Origin: a virus
Reading direction: 5' to 3' (one strand)
Length of the DNA: 64,000 nucleotides
IMG/VR virus record: IMGVR_UViG_3300042691_028844
Span: 1-64,000 of that record
Below the pieces are notes generated by a model, which was given only the letters and a program-made list of their open reading frames with translations, made no database searches and had not been told where the DNA came from. Shown here one piece after another: positions 39,707 through 48,787 of this stretch. The position numbers and the translations under genes were made by a program. Each line of letters starts with the position of its first letter. Position 1 is the first letter of the stretch.

Positions 39707-40458
39707 TGGCCCCTATTCCCGTTCGCGGTCTCGCTGGTTTAGGCACAGGAGCAATCGAAGCTCTTGTTAAAGCCGGCGTGGATCCTAACGACCTGTTAAA
39801 GACTTTGGGCGAAGGGACGCAGGAAGGTGTCCAACGAATTCCTGGCGAAACTCGTCGAGCACTTTTACGAGACATTCTTGCCAGCGTCATAGGGGGAGGT
39901 ATTGCTACCTCTGTACCTAATCTCGTAGAGAGTATCGTAAAACCGTCTGCTATTGCGGGTCCTCCGGCAGAAGGCCGGTACATGGTTGGGCCAGATGTCG
40001 ACCTGCGGCTGATTCCGGATTATCGGGCCGATGTCTTTAGGACGCGGCTTCTAAATCTCCTGCCGGGAGTTGAGCTCCCCATGCCTAGATCCCCTCAAGA
40101 TGTATTAGGGGAAATCGAGGCCCGTATTACGCGTCAGGCCCGAGACTTAACGGAAAGAGAAATTGCGAAGACTAGAGCTGAACGAGAGTTTGATGTTGCT
40201 TTGAAGAGGCTAGAGACACAAGGTGCTCTCCAAAGAGCCCAAGTGGAGGCTGCTAGCGCTATTCGCCAGCAAGAGATTGCTAGTGGAGCCGATATTCGCT
40301 CCCGCGAGCTGCAGAGTTTAGGCGACGTTCAGCGCCAAAGGCTGAGTTCGTCCTATGATTTTGCTAAGGGAGCATTGGAGAACGCCATTCAAAACGTACT
40401 CCAATCTGGGGTTATTAATGATCGTTCTGTTCAGCAAGAGTTAGCTCGCATTCAATAA
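39706..40458 (+). CDS. Internal virion-type protein with long coiled coil
   Basis: 250 residues. A glycine/alanine-rich N-terminal part with a hydrophobic helix (ILASVIGGGIATSVPNLVESI) is followed by a long coiled coil (about residues 140-240; RLETQGALQRAQVEAASAIRQ and neighbours). The combination suits an internal or ejection protein of a short-tailed phage. Coupled to both neighbours. Confidence 0.55.
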   Translation: MAPIPVRGLAGLGTGAIEALVKAGVDPNDLLKTLGEGTQEGVQRIPGETRRALLRDILASVIGGGIATSVPNLVESIVKPSAIAGPPAEGRYMVGPDVDLRLIPDYRADVFRTRLLNLLPGVELPMPRSPQDVLGEIEARITRQARDLTEREIAKTRAEREFDVALKRLETQGALQRAQVEAASAIRQQEIASGADIRSRELQSLGDVQRQRLSSSYDFAKGALENAIQNVLQSGVINDRSVQQELARIQ

Positions 40459-40462
40459 GAAC

Positions 40463-41317
40463 ATGGCCCTTCCTCTCCCTGTTAATCCCTTTCAAAACGT
40501 AACTCCTGCGGAGCTCTTAACTCCTCTTGGGTTTGTAACTCTCCCTTTTCGCGGGGCGGCGGCGGTAATGTCTGGCCTTAGTGGTGCGGACCAGAGTCGC
40601 CCTACAGCCCGTGGAGGACAAAAAGCGACCCTTGGCGGAAAGCCTGTCGTCTTTGATGCTGGCTCCAATAAATGGGAGCCTGACCTGAGTACTCCGGAAG
40701 GTAAGGATGCTTGGAGGGCTCCCGGAACTCGGGCTACGCTGGGAAGCGCTTCCGTAACTTGGGACCCTAAAGAGGGTTGGGTTGCGGACAGGCGATCAGC
40801 CAATGATTCTTCATTGCCACCCCCTCCTCCGACTGACGCTTACACCGGGGGAAACATTGATACGGATACTGGGGTTCCTCCTGTACCTAATCTTCCCGCG
40901 CCAACCGAGGGCGCTCCGGGTACTTTTCCGTCACCAAACACGCCTTTAGGCAAACAGCAGCCTGATATTGATCCCAAGCTTCCGTTTGATTATACGGAAC
41001 GGATGATCCGGGACTACTTTGTACCGCTCCGAGAGCGAGAGCGCAAAGGAGCACTGATTGAGAGCATTGTTACTTCCCAGTTACGCGATCGTGGCTTACG
41101 AGAGTTATCGCGTCGGGCGATCGAAACCGAAAACATTAAAGCTTGGAGAGAGATTGAGGTGGCTCGACAGCAGGCTATGTCGAACCAAGCTATTGCATTG
41201 GCTAATACGGCGTACCTCTCTCAAATTCCTAATACGGGGATTATGCAGGCGATGTCCGAGACGATGAAAGCCTCTATGCAGCCTGTATCTTTAGCTTCTG
41301 TTGGGACGGTGGGCTGA
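40463..41317 (+). CDS. Virion-type protein with duplicated ATLG motif
   Basis: 284 residues. Two similar units, RGGQKATLGGKPVVFDAGSNKW and GTRATLGSASVTWDPKEGWV (each given in short form), look like small beta repeats. A proline-rich linker follows, then a C-terminal coiled coil (LREL-SRRAIETENIKAWREI...). The plan of hydrophobic N-terminus, linker and helical C-terminus resembles the previous gene. Probably an internal virion protein; not recognised by family. Confidence 0.5.
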   Translation: MALPLPVNPFQNVTPAELLTPLGFVTLPFRGAAAVMSGLSGADQSRPTARGGQKATLGGKPVVFDAGSNKWEPDLSTPEGKDAWRAPGTRATLGSASVTWDPKEGWVADRRSANDSSLPPPPPTDAYTGGNIDTDTGVPPVPNLPAPTEGAPGTFPSPNTPLGKQQPDIDPKLPFDYTERMIRDYFVPLRERERKGALIESIVTSQLRDRGLRELSRRAIETENIKAWREIEVARQQAMSNQAIALANTAYLSQIPNTGIMQAMSETMKASMQPVSLASVGTVG

Positions 41318-42024
41318 TGGCTGGTCCTCTTGCTGCTCTTGGTGCGATTGGCACTTTCGCTAGTGGGGCGGGCAGTCTCGCTGGATCCTTAGGTTTAGGC
41401 GGCAGCGGCCCAAGCCCAGGAACTCCAACCGGAGCGGATTACGTATCCCTGTACGCTTCGTCGTTAGCTCCGGGTAACACACAACTCACTATCGCTGCGC
41501 AACAGTTAGCTGCGATGATGGGGCCTTATATCCAAGGGCTCAATACATCCACGGCTCTACAAGGATCGCAGTCTTTAGGTCAATTCAATCAAGCTGCTTA
41601 TCGCGACCAAAAGGTAACTGATTTGTACTCCGGTATTGCCGGGGGGTACTCTAACTCGCTAATTGGTAATGAAGATCTCGTAGCTAAGTATAAAACGGCT
41701 ACAGAATTCCTAGGACCCTCAGCTGCTGCTGATCTCACATCTAAGTATGCTGATACTGCATCCGCTCTGCAGGCCAGAGTGTTAGAAGGTGAATCGAGTG
41801 CCCTGAATAAGGTCACTGAAGGACAGGTTTTGGCGGGTATGGACGCGTCTGAGAAGCGCAATGAGTTTGCTTCGAATATCGCGAACACTAATCTTGATAT
41901 TCGTAAACGTCAGGAAGACACTAAGAACGCGTTAGCTCTCCAGCGTGGGCAATTTGAAGCTTGGAGAGCTAAACACGCAATAGGTCAAGGTAGTGCGCTC
42001 GCCGGGCTAAGAATGTTCGCATGA
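41317..42024 (+). CDS. Internal virion protein, gp14-like by composition
   Basis: 235 residues. The N-terminus is glycine/alanine/serine rich and hydrophobic (MAGPLAALGAIGTFASGAG), then an extended helical region ending FEAWRAKHAIGQGSALAGLRMFA. T7 gp14-type proteins share this mix of a membrane-active N-terminus and helical body and are ejected into the host envelope. The similarity is in composition only. Starts and stops overlap neighbours by 1-4 nt. Confidence 0.5.
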   Translation: MAGPLAALGAIGTFASGAGSLAGSLGLGGSGPSPGTPTGADYVSLYASSLAPGNTQLTIAAQQLAAMMGPYIQGLNTSTALQGSQSLGQFNQAAYRDQKVTDLYSGIAGGYSNSLIGNEDLVAKYKTATEFLGPSAAADLTSKYADTASALQARVLEGESSALNKVTEGQVLAGMDASEKRNEFASNIANTNLDIRKRQEDTKNALALQRGQFEAWRAKHAIGQGSALAGLRMFA

Positions 42025-42548
42025 TTTCTACGATTGGTAACTCCCAAACTGTTGCAGACTGGCTTGCTCTTTTAGATAAGTCTGCGAAAGACGCTTTTGT
42101 CCATTACGCTAAGAATTCCGCTAGCGATATTGAGGCTTACTTGTACGCCCGGTTTATGAAGCCGTCGTACACCGGAAGCATCAGCGATCTTTCCGCGTGG
42201 GTTCAAGAGAAGTACCCGAAAACTGATTTACGTAAAATCCTGTTATTCGAAATCGACGAGCTTCAGCAAGATATTCATAAAGTTAGGGACATGACCATAA
42301 CAGGCATGTTAGATCACGCCACGGCGGCCACGAAGATCTCCGCTCTTCAGAAAGAACTTCGGTCTCACATTCAGTCTGTTCGAGCTATGTCAGATGGGCT
42401 TGACCGGCGTGGATTGCTGCTTGCCGGCGCTGATCGATGCCTCAGAGAGTTGACCCAGACCTTCGAATCTCAACCTACGATTCAAGCTTTGTTAGAAGAC
42501 TCGGCTTTATTGGTCTGGTCAACTCTGGAGCGTGAAGAACGCAGCTAA
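42021..42548 (+). CDS. Candidate small terminase subunit or assembly protein
   Basis: 175 residues, helical. SISDLSAWVQEKYPKTDLRK could be an HTH followed by a long oligomerisation helix (LFEIDELQQDIHKVRDM), a plan shared with small terminase subunits. It lies in the same block as the large terminase at 44.9 kb, separated by two minus-strand glycan genes. The assignment is inference from shape and position. Confidence 0.4.
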   Translation: MISTIGNSQTVADWLALLDKSAKDAFVHYAKNSASDIEAYLYARFMKPSYTGSISDLSAWVQEKYPKTDLRKILLFEIDELQQDIHKVRDMTITGMLDHATAATKISALQKELRSHIQSVRAMSDGLDRRGLLLAGADRCLRELTQTFESQPTIQALLEDSALLVWSTLEREERS

Positions 42549-42549
42549 T

Positions 42550-43632
42550 TCACACGCTGATAACTTTAGTCATTCGCTTCATTATGTTTTCTAGCGGGCA
42601 CCTAAACGTGCCCATAAACGCGTCATTGACCCCTAAAGCCATCACAACTTCTGTGTTTTCGATAAACGCCCCGAAAGGGAGGATAACTGCGGGCTGAAAG
42701 GACACAATATTTCCTGTTACGTCAGTCCACGCAATGAGCTGGTCATTTAGGGATCCTTCAAACAACGGATTTTCGTCGTAGTACAGGATTTTCTCAAAAG
42801 TCTTATCGACTATGTAAGAACCTAAATAGTATTTAAGATACACAAATCCGTTAGAGTCTGTCTCCATACGCTTCCAGTGATAAAACACTAGATGGCCGTA
42901 TCCGATATTGATCGGAGCCGTGGAGTTGAAGGTAGCAGCTCCGTGCGTTGCGCCCTCCAGTACGGTTGTGTCTGTTGTAATCGTTGGGCTTGACTCTCGC
43001 TCAATGATCAAGGGTCGCGTTGAGTACAGACAACACAACTCGTCTTTATGGGTAAAGAAGCACCAGTTTTTCTCTGCGGCTTCTTTTTCTCGGTTTTTTC
43101 CGATCGGCGGAATTGCTGGTGTAACAGCTTCCCCTGTTTCGTTGACGTAGGCGACGATTACCTTCGGTTGATCGAAGAGTTTCGCACCGCCTTTATTTCT
43201 CTGACTTGCATAAGTTGAGCCAACAAACTGAACGTAAAGTTCAGAGTCTGGGCCAATAAAAAGTCGAGGATCCTCGTAACTGAGCTTGTGAGGTTTTGAT
43301 CTGATTTTTTTCGTTCCGATGATTGTGGAGTCATTCAGCAGCTCTCCGATGTAAACATCCGTTGGCTGACTATTCATGTAGAAGTAATTATTGTCATATC
43401 TAAAGCAAAAAGGCTCTGGTTGTGATCTCCATGCAATCAGAGTTTTATTGTTATGCTTTAGAACACAAGGGCTGAAATTGGCAACTGAATTTTTAGGTAG
43501 GCCCTTGGTTATTCGCACGAAAGTACCGCCAAGACTCTCCGCTTGCTGGTAAACAGTTGGAGTTCCGGGGTGATCCTGTTTGATGCGGATAGCAACCTGA
43601 GAATGCTCGTGGTAAAACCGTGCGCTGTTCAT
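42550..43632 (-). CDS. GH130-like beta-propeller, glycoside processing
   Basis: 360 residues from the ATG at 43632. Motifs LSYEDPRLFIG near residue 115 and AAEKNWCFFTHKDELCCLYS near 185 resemble the EDPR and EKNW signatures of GH130-type mannoside phosphorylases and related five-bladed propellers. Strand repeats fit a propeller. It may phosphorolyse or bind mannosides, or lack activity; only a search would say. It is coupled to the glycosyltransferase gene upstream. Confidence 0.6.
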   Translation of the reverse strand: MNSARFYHEHSQVAIRIKQDHPGTPTVYQQAESLGGTFVRITKGLPKNSVANFSPCVLKHNNKTLIAWRSQPEPFCFRYDNNYFYMNSQPTDVYIGELLNDSTIIGTKKIRSKPHKLSYEDPRLFIGPDSELYVQFVGSTYASQRNKGGAKLFDQPKVIVAYVNETGEAVTPAIPPIGKNREKEAAEKNWCFFTHKDELCCLYSTRPLIIERESSPTITTDTTVLEGATHGAATFNSTAPINIGYGHLVFYHWKRMETDSNGFVYLKYYLGSYIVDKTFEKILYYDENPLFEGSLNDQLIAWTDVTGNIVSFQPAVILPFGAFIENTEVVMALGVNDAFMGTFRCPLENIMKRMTKVISV

Positions 43633-43637
43633 GGGTA

Positions 43638-44810
43638 TCAAGCTAAAAGGTCGTTAATTGCTGCTACAAACCCCGCAGCTACGGTTTCCCACCGGTATTC
43701 GGGTCTTTGAGTCAGTGCGTAGCAAGCATCGGCAACTTCTTTGTAAATTAACTTGTCGTGATACAGCGTGTTAAGTTGCTCCACAGCGTGATCTGTTTCG
43801 ATTAGACCGCGCTCAACGCCTAGGTCTTTGTCGTAGACCCACGTAGCAATGTCCGTGGTCATGCCAACGCCTTCCCACAGATCGCGGCACACTGTGTGAT
43901 TGGGAACAATCTGAGGCTTGCGGCAACTTGCGTGTTCGAAGCTGACAAGCCCCCAGCCCTCACCATCCGCAGTATTCAACCCTACGTTTGAGACGTTGTA
44001 GATCTTATTAAGAAGTTCGTCGGATGGTGCATCCGTGTAAGACATTGAGTTAGTCGTCAGCACCAGCCTGTTCTCGGCGCTTAGCCCACGCTTCTCCATC
44101 TCGTGACGGAAAAGAGGCATAATATCCCACCCAAGATCTTTAAGCGCCATGTGCAGATACAGCATTGTATCTGGCTTATCGACTGCAAATTTTGCGAAGG
44201 TTTGAATGGTTAGGTCTATACGTTTCCGAGGTTGGTTTCGATTACCGTTGAAAACAATAAACTTGTCCTTAGGAATTCCGAGTTGGTCGCGGGCTTCGTC
44301 CATTGGCATGGGGTTGAAGCGACCAATGTCCACCCCGTGGGGGATAACAGCTAGTTTCTGTGCTTCTACTCCTTGATCTAGAAGACGCTCAGCGCTTCCT
44401 ACGGTAAACGTAGTTGCTAGATCCCAGTGGGGGATATTTCGCAGCATATCAGAGAGGTAACTCTGACTATCTGTTGGGAAGTATGCGAAAAACTTGAACT
44501 TTTGAGTTTCGCGAAGGAACTGAGCTCTCTCCCAAACCTGATTTAGAACCCAAATATCCCCTAAGGCAATAAAAACATCAGGCTTGACTTTCGACAGGAT
44601 CTCCGGAATTCGGTTGAAGCCGTGGCGATCCGGTGCATTGACGGTAGCCGCCGGGTAAATGTCGAAAGGGTAATCGTGCGGATCTCCTACAGCGTTAACC
44701 CCGAGGACAGTGACTTCGTGCTGTTTACTTAGGTGGTTTAAGATGCTGTGCGTTACTCTACCGAATCCAGTATTACAGCACGCATCGCCATACCAAAGTA
44801 CTTTCGCCAT
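43638..44810 (-). CDS. Glycosyltransferase, GT4 family
   Basis: 390 residues, GT-B fold. N-terminal domain: KVLWYGDACCNTGFGRVTHS and PDVFIALGDIWVL. C-terminal domain: IVFNGNRNQPRKRIDLTIQTF and the sugar-nucleotide block NVGLNTADGEGWGLVSFEHA, with E-x7-E. It should transfer a sugar from a nucleotide donor. It sits just upstream of the GH130-like gene on the minus strand, divergent from the terminase. Confidence 0.85.
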   Translation of the reverse strand: MAKVLWYGDACCNTGFGRVTHSILNHLSKQHEVTVLGVNAVGDPHDYPFDIYPAATVNAPDRHGFNRIPEILSKVKPDVFIALGDIWVLNQVWERAQFLRETQKFKFFAYFPTDSQSYLSDMLRNIPHWDLATTFTVGSAERLLDQGVEAQKLAVIPHGVDIGRFNPMPMDEARDQLGIPKDKFIVFNGNRNQPRKRIDLTIQTFAKFAVDKPDTMLYLHMALKDLGWDIMPLFRHEMEKRGLSAENRLVLTTNSMSYTDAPSDELLNKIYNVSNVGLNTADGEGWGLVSFEHASCRKPQIVPNHTVCRDLWEGVGMTTDIATWVYDKDLGVERGLIETDHAVEQLNTLYHDKLIYKEVADACYALTQRPEYRWETVAAGFVAAINDLLA

Positions 44811-44863
44811 CCCGATGTAGAATCTGAATACAGTTAATATAGCAGCACTGTCAGGATATTGAT

Positions 44864-46384
44864 ATGCCGAGCCGGGAATCCTTTGCTTATCGTCGCGGTG
44901 CTCAGATCAAGGCAGTTAGAGCGCAAGAGGACACTTCAACTAAGTTAGATAACGTCTATTCGCGGGCTTCAGCGGATTTTCACACGTTCTGTACTCTTCT
45001 GGATAAGCCTCCGGCAAAGCACATGCTGGAGTGGCACCAGCACTTAATTACAGGTGCCTCAAACAAGTACTTAATTGATATTGCTGGGCCGAATCTAGAT
45101 ATCTTAAGTCCCCGAGGATCCGCAAAGTCTACTGTACTTAACCTGTTTACCGCTTGGATCATAGGTAGGCACACATCAGCTGGGTTGCCACTGCAGATTA
45201 TCTATGTGTCGTATAACATCGCCACTGCCACGCCGAAGAGCCGGATTATTAAGCAGCTGATCGATTCAACTGTCTACAAAAAGATTTTTCCTAAGGTCCA
45301 GCTAAAGGCTGGGATGCAGTCCGACATTGGCTGGTCGATTGACTTTGAGTACGCTGGTATTCCCCGCGTGGGCGATGAAGAGTTTACGTTGCGTGCTGCT
45401 GGCTTACGAGGTTCGATTACATCCAAACGCGCACATTTAGTTATCGTTGATGACCCTATTAAGTCCAGTACGGATATTAAAAATCCCGCAATTAGGGATG
45501 AAATGAATACTAACTGGTCGTCTGTTATTGCCCCAATTATCTTCGAGGGCGGACGCTCGATTTGTCTAGGCACCCGCTTCCACCCTCTAGACATTCATAA
45601 AACTCTCTTTGTTGAGTCTAAGGGATGGAAACAGGTGACTCAAGAGGCGCTTACCTACGACAACCACGGAAACCCCCGGAGTTACTGGCCGGAACAATGG
45701 TCTGTTAATTACCTGATGCAGCAGAAAGAACTTGATCCTGTTGCGTTTGCCTTCCAGTACCAACAACAACCCGTTCTTACTTCGGATCTTATCGTTTCTC
45801 CTGAGTTAATCATTAAGGGAGATGTTGTTACAGAGTTCGATTCGCTCGCCGTGGGAATTGACCTCTCAGCTAGTCGTAGTGAAACAAGCGACTACACCGC
45901 ATTTGTTCTCGGAGGACGCCTTAAGGACAAGTACTACATTATCGACGCTCATCAGTGTAGAAGTATCGGTAATTTAGAGAAGATAGATTTACTGTGCGAC
46001 ATGTTGTTGGAGTGGGGGATCCTGGTAAAACAGGATGGACAGTTCCTGCCTACTTATTCCACCGTTACCCTTGTTGTTGAGTCTGTTGCGTATCAAGCTT
46101 CTCTGGCTGCGGATATCCGGCGGGTTCTCTTAACTGAGCGGGGCTTAGGCAACCTTCACATTCACGAAGTCAAAGGCTTCCGTGGAGATAAGATTGCTCG
46201 GTTCAGAGGAACCCTCGGTTTGTTAGAGAATAAAAAGATCGTCTTTAACAAATATAGAAAGTTTGATGCGCTGCTTGACCAGCTGATTAATATAGGCGCT
46301 ACGTCTCACGATGACTTACTTGACGCCTATACCTGGCTCATCACTTTCTTGCAGCGACGCGGAACCTTCTCCATCGAGTACTAA
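44864..46384 (+). CDS. terL: Terminase large subunit
   Basis: 506 residues. ATPase: Walker A-like SPRGSAKST near residue 85, Walker B LVIVDDPI near 195, and coupling motif CLGTRFH near 235. Nuclease: GIDLSASRSETSDYTAF near 330, LVVESVAYQ near 405 and SHDDLLDAYTWL near 485, an RNase H-like fold. It packages DNA into the procapsid and cuts the concatemer. A likely promoter (AATAT) lies 25 nt upstream. Confidence 0.9.
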   Translation: MPSRESFAYRRGAQIKAVRAQEDTSTKLDNVYSRASADFHTFCTLLDKPPAKHMLEWHQHLITGASNKYLIDIAGPNLDILSPRGSAKSTVLNLFTAWIIGRHTSAGLPLQIIYVSYNIATATPKSRIIKQLIDSTVYKKIFPKVQLKAGMQSDIGWSIDFEYAGIPRVGDEEFTLRAAGLRGSITSKRAHLVIVDDPIKSSTDIKNPAIRDEMNTNWSSVIAPIIFEGGRSICLGTRFHPLDIHKTLFVESKGWKQVTQEALTYDNHGNPRSYWPEQWSVNYLMQQKELDPVAFAFQYQQQPVLTSDLIVSPELIIKGDVVTEFDSLAVGIDLSASRSETSDYTAFVLGGRLKDKYYIIDAHQCRSIGNLEKIDLLCDMLLEWGILVKQDGQFLPTYSTVTLVVESVAYQASLAADIRRVLLTERGLGNLHIHEVKGFRGDKIARFRGTLGLLENKKIVFNKYRKFDALLDQLINIGATSHDDLLDAYTWLITFLQRRGTFSIEY

Positions 46385-46394
46385 TACGCACGCG

Positions 46395-47270
46395 ATGAAT
46401 AAACGAATTTGGGTCGCAATCACCGCACACAAACCTCTGGATAGGTTATCACCCTTACTGCATGTAATTTCTCAGTACGAGTCGTTTCCATTTGATGTTA
46501 AGGTTTGTGTTTACATTGATTATGACTCACAAAATGATGTTGAGCTTTTACACAACTTTTTCGGTATTTTTAAGAAGGTAGAAGTTGAAGTTAAAGTTGC
46601 TTCGCCTGGTTATGAAGATTGGTATTTAACCTGGGCGCACAAAACGGATCTAGCGCTTGAGATTCTCAATAAACGTGCAGATTACTATATTTATCAAGAG
46701 AATGACATGGTATTAACTCTAGAGAACTTTAAGTACTGGATGGTTTGGCAACCTCGTCTAGCTCAGCGTGGATTAGAACCGGGCTTTATTCGGTACGAAA
46801 ATTACAGCGGTTTAAAGGTCCCTTTTGATAATCACTACGTCTACTCGCTGACTAAAACCACGCCGGATATCTGGGGGTCAGTTGGGTTCACTGTCCCGAA
46901 GATTTTAGTTATTGATCACGAGATAGATTTATTTGTTCAGGTAGCCAACCCTTATTACGGGGGGATGATTCTCACTCAAGCTGACGGGGATAAATACATA
47001 CGCTCAATGAGTTACGACCCGGAGATGAGCTATTCCCGCGTAGGCATTCGTAATTGGCCCATCGCAGATCGTAGTTCTATGGGGTTGGCGTTCGAAGGTG
47101 TGCCAGCAGAGTACGAACACAGACGCTGCATTCCCCTTAAGAAAGTTTCAGAGGGTTACGAGCCCCTCGATTTTTGTTTGATTCACCATGACGACTTCAA
47201 ATATGCTCCGGAACTAAAGCAAAAAAATGTAACTTTATTAGATTGTAAGCAGATGTTTTCCTTGAGTTGA
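46395..47270 (+). CDS. Glycosyltransferase-like protein (GT-A type)
   Basis: 291 residues from the ATG at 46395; the frame extends into the terminase gene. The segments WVAITAHKPLDRLSPLL, KVCVYIDYDSQND and YYIYQENDMVLTLENFKYW (with an E-N-D triad in the metal-binding place) indicate a GT-A-like fold. No specific family is recognised; the acceptor is probably a surface glycan. It closely follows terL, so it is likely co-transcribed with it. Confidence 0.6.
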   Translation: MNKRIWVAITAHKPLDRLSPLLHVISQYESFPFDVKVCVYIDYDSQNDVELLHNFFGIFKKVEVEVKVASPGYEDWYLTWAHKTDLALEILNKRADYYIYQENDMVLTLENFKYWMVWQPRLAQRGLEPGFIRYENYSGLKVPFDNHYVYSLTKTTPDIWGSVGFTVPKILVIDHEIDLFVQVANPYYGGMILTQADGDKYIRSMSYDPEMSYSRVGIRNWPIADRSSMGLAFEGVPAEYEHRRCIPLKKVSEGYEPLDFCLIHHDDFKYAPELKQKNVTLLDCKQMFSLS

Positions 47271-47302
47271 GAACTCCTCGTGGAGCTGAGTACGTAAAAG
47301 TC

Positions 47303-47311
47303 TGCTATACT
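47303..47311 (+). promoter_or_regulatory. Extended -10 promoter TGCTATACT
   Basis: TGCTATACT fits the extended -10 consensus (TGnTATAAT) with one mismatch and lies 20 nt before the GTG start at 47331. The ribosome-binding site GGAAGGAG follows it. Confidence 0.55.
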
Positions 47312-47330
47312 CTCGCAGGAAGGAGTACAT

Positions 47331-47690
47331 GTGAAGTTCTGTATAGAACAGACGCATACAACCTTCGTAAACATATTCAAGCTTTACATGGAACCATTTA
47401 CTGGTTTAACCCGTCCTGAGGATCTGGTTGGCGTTTTAACCGAGCGTGGATCTAGATACGGTGCTTTCATGGGCCACGCGGGTGTCACTTGCAAGCTGAA
47501 AGACGTTATCCGCGCTGAGCTTAACCACCGTTCTAAACAACTTGAGGTAGATCAATTAGAGGCTTTAGATATGATTTGTCATAAAATCGGACGAATTATT
47601 AATGGAGATGCCGACTATGACGACAGTTGGCGGGATATTGCTGGATATTCTATGCTTGTTTGTGATCGTTTAAACGGAATTGTTCGCTAA
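47331..47690 (+). CDS. DUF6378-like protein
   Basis: 119 residues, GTG start with GGAAGGAG at the right spacing. The core RGSRYGAFMGHAGVTCKLKD, then LEALDMICHKIGRIINGD and DSWRDIAGYSMLV, matches a common phage family that I recall as DUF6378. The helical pattern with conserved acidic residues suggests a MazG-like all-alpha nucleotide hydrolase relative, though this is not shown. It probably acts in nucleotide metabolism. Confidence 0.7.
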   Translation: MKFCIEQTHTTFVNIFKLYMEPFTGLTRPEDLVGVLTERGSRYGAFMGHAGVTCKLKDVIRAELNHRSKQLEVDQLEALDMICHKIGRIINGDADYDDSWRDIAGYSMLVCDRLNGIVR

Positions 47691-47737
47691 CTCTTCCTGG
47701 TTAAACTCGATAGACTGTTTTTAAGTAGAGCTTTTTT

Positions 47738-48031
47738 ATGGATTTTCGCGCTTTCGGCACCACGTATCCTTACTCTGGTACGGTCCCCTTCACGAGCGGT
47801 TTCGGCATGGTGCCGCATGCTTCTGGCGGAGGAGAAGCACACTTTGCTTCCTGTAGAGCACTGTTTATTGAGGCGAAGTCAGGCGGTAGCGGAGGCTTTC
47901 TCGCTGTGGAGATGACGGACGCACCTAATCAGATCATACGGGCACAAAACCTTAAAGGGGATCAACTGTATCCTATCTCTTGTATCGCTATTCACAGCGG
48001 TGACGTTGCTGGCGTGTTTGTTCTTTACTGA
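47738..48031 (+). CDS. Small structural-type protein
   Basis: 97 residues, beta-rich and glycine-rich (MDFRAFGTTYPYSGTVPF; EAKSGGSGGFLAVEMTD; ISCIAIHSGDVAGVFVLY). The arrangement suggests a small virion decoration or adaptor protein. An AGACTGTT element lies 26 nt upstream. Confidence 0.5.
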   Translation: MDFRAFGTTYPYSGTVPFTSGFGMVPHASGGGEAHFASCRALFIEAKSGGSGGFLAVEMTDAPNQIIRAQNLKGDQLYPISCIAIHSGDVAGVFVLY

Positions 48032-48052
48032 TTTCTCTGCTGAGGAGGGTTT

Positions 48053-48280
48053 ATGTCCGAAATAGCGAAGAAAAAGCACCCTGAAAAGTGGGCTAGAGCT
48101 AAGGCTAAAGCCCGCGCAAAACTCGGCGGCCATAGCGCTAGAGCTATGCAGCTCGCCACAAAGTACTACAAGGACATGGGAGGTGAGTATTCGGGTAGAA
48201 AATCCGGTGAAAATCGTCTCTCTCGCTGGTCTAAGGAAGATTGGCAGACGAAGGAAGAGTATGAGTCGAACAAAGACTGA
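48053..48280 (+). CDS. Small basic protein, KKHPEKW family
   Basis: 75 residues: KKKHPEKWARAKAKARAKLG, then SARAMQLATKYYKDMGGEYSG and NRLSRWSKEDWQTKEEY. The core GGHSARAMQLATKYY is, from memory, conserved in small proteins of cyanophages and other large viruses. Highly basic N-terminus, suggesting DNA binding or packaging in the capsid. Strong AGGAGG ribosome-binding site. Confidence 0.6.
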   Translation: MSEIAKKKHPEKWARAKAKARAKLGGHSARAMQLATKYYKDMGGEYSGRKSGENRLSRWSKEDWQTKEEYESNKD

Positions 48281-48282
48281 AA

Positions 48283-48501
48283 ATGGCTGATTTAGCTAGG
48301 GAGAAAGGGCGGACTGAACGTTATTTACCTCGTTCAGCTTGGGCTCAACTCAGCCCAGAGGAGCGTCGAGCGACGGATGAAAAGAAAAAGAGGGCCACGG
48401 CTGGCGATAAACCAGTGAATACCCGCGTGGCTAATACCGAAGCAGCCAAAAGAGCTCGCGCAAAAGCATCAGAGTACATCCGACGCAAATCTCAAGCCTA
48501 A
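48283..48501 (+). CDS. Small basic protein following the KKHPEKW protein
   Basis: 72 residues: RYLPRSAWAQLSPEERRATD, then EKKKRATAGDKPVNTRVANT and ARAKASEYIRRKSQA. Its LSPEERRATDEKKKR segment resembles a module often found in the same family of small viral basic proteins. The two genes are 2 nt apart and probably co-translated. Confidence 0.6.
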   Translation: MADLAREKGRTERYLPRSAWAQLSPEERRATDEKKKRATAGDKPVNTRVANTEAAKRARAKASEYIRRKSQA

Positions 48502-48503
48502 AA

Positions 48504-48737
48504 ATGGAACCTTCCTCTAGTTCTGCTCGATATTTTCTTCGCGGTTACGTAGAAAAACCTAAGGATGAGCAGGGCGAGCAGCAATCTTTCGGGGCTGAGC
48601 CCGAAGAACCCTCTAAATTTGAGTCCCCGGAAGATTATCTGAACGAGGGGCCGAATATTGCGGACGTTGAGGAGGTCAAAGACCACTTAATCGAGAAAGC
48701 TCAGGCCGCGAAACGGGTATCTGCCCCCTACGCCTAG
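48504..48737 (+). CDS. Small acidic hypothetical protein
   Basis: 77 residues, starting MEPSSSSARYFLRGYVEKPK, with acidic centre and helical end (DVEEVKDHLIEKAQAAKRV). The acidic character contrasts with the two basic neighbours. Function unknown. Confidence 0.5.
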   Translation: MEPSSSSARYFLRGYVEKPKDEQGEQQSFGAEPEEPSKFESPEDYLNEGPNIADVEEVKDHLIEKAQAAKRVSAPYA

Positions 48738-48787
48738 CGTATTCCGTAAAAACCGTCCTAGTATGCTGCTAGCTCGCACCTGGCGCC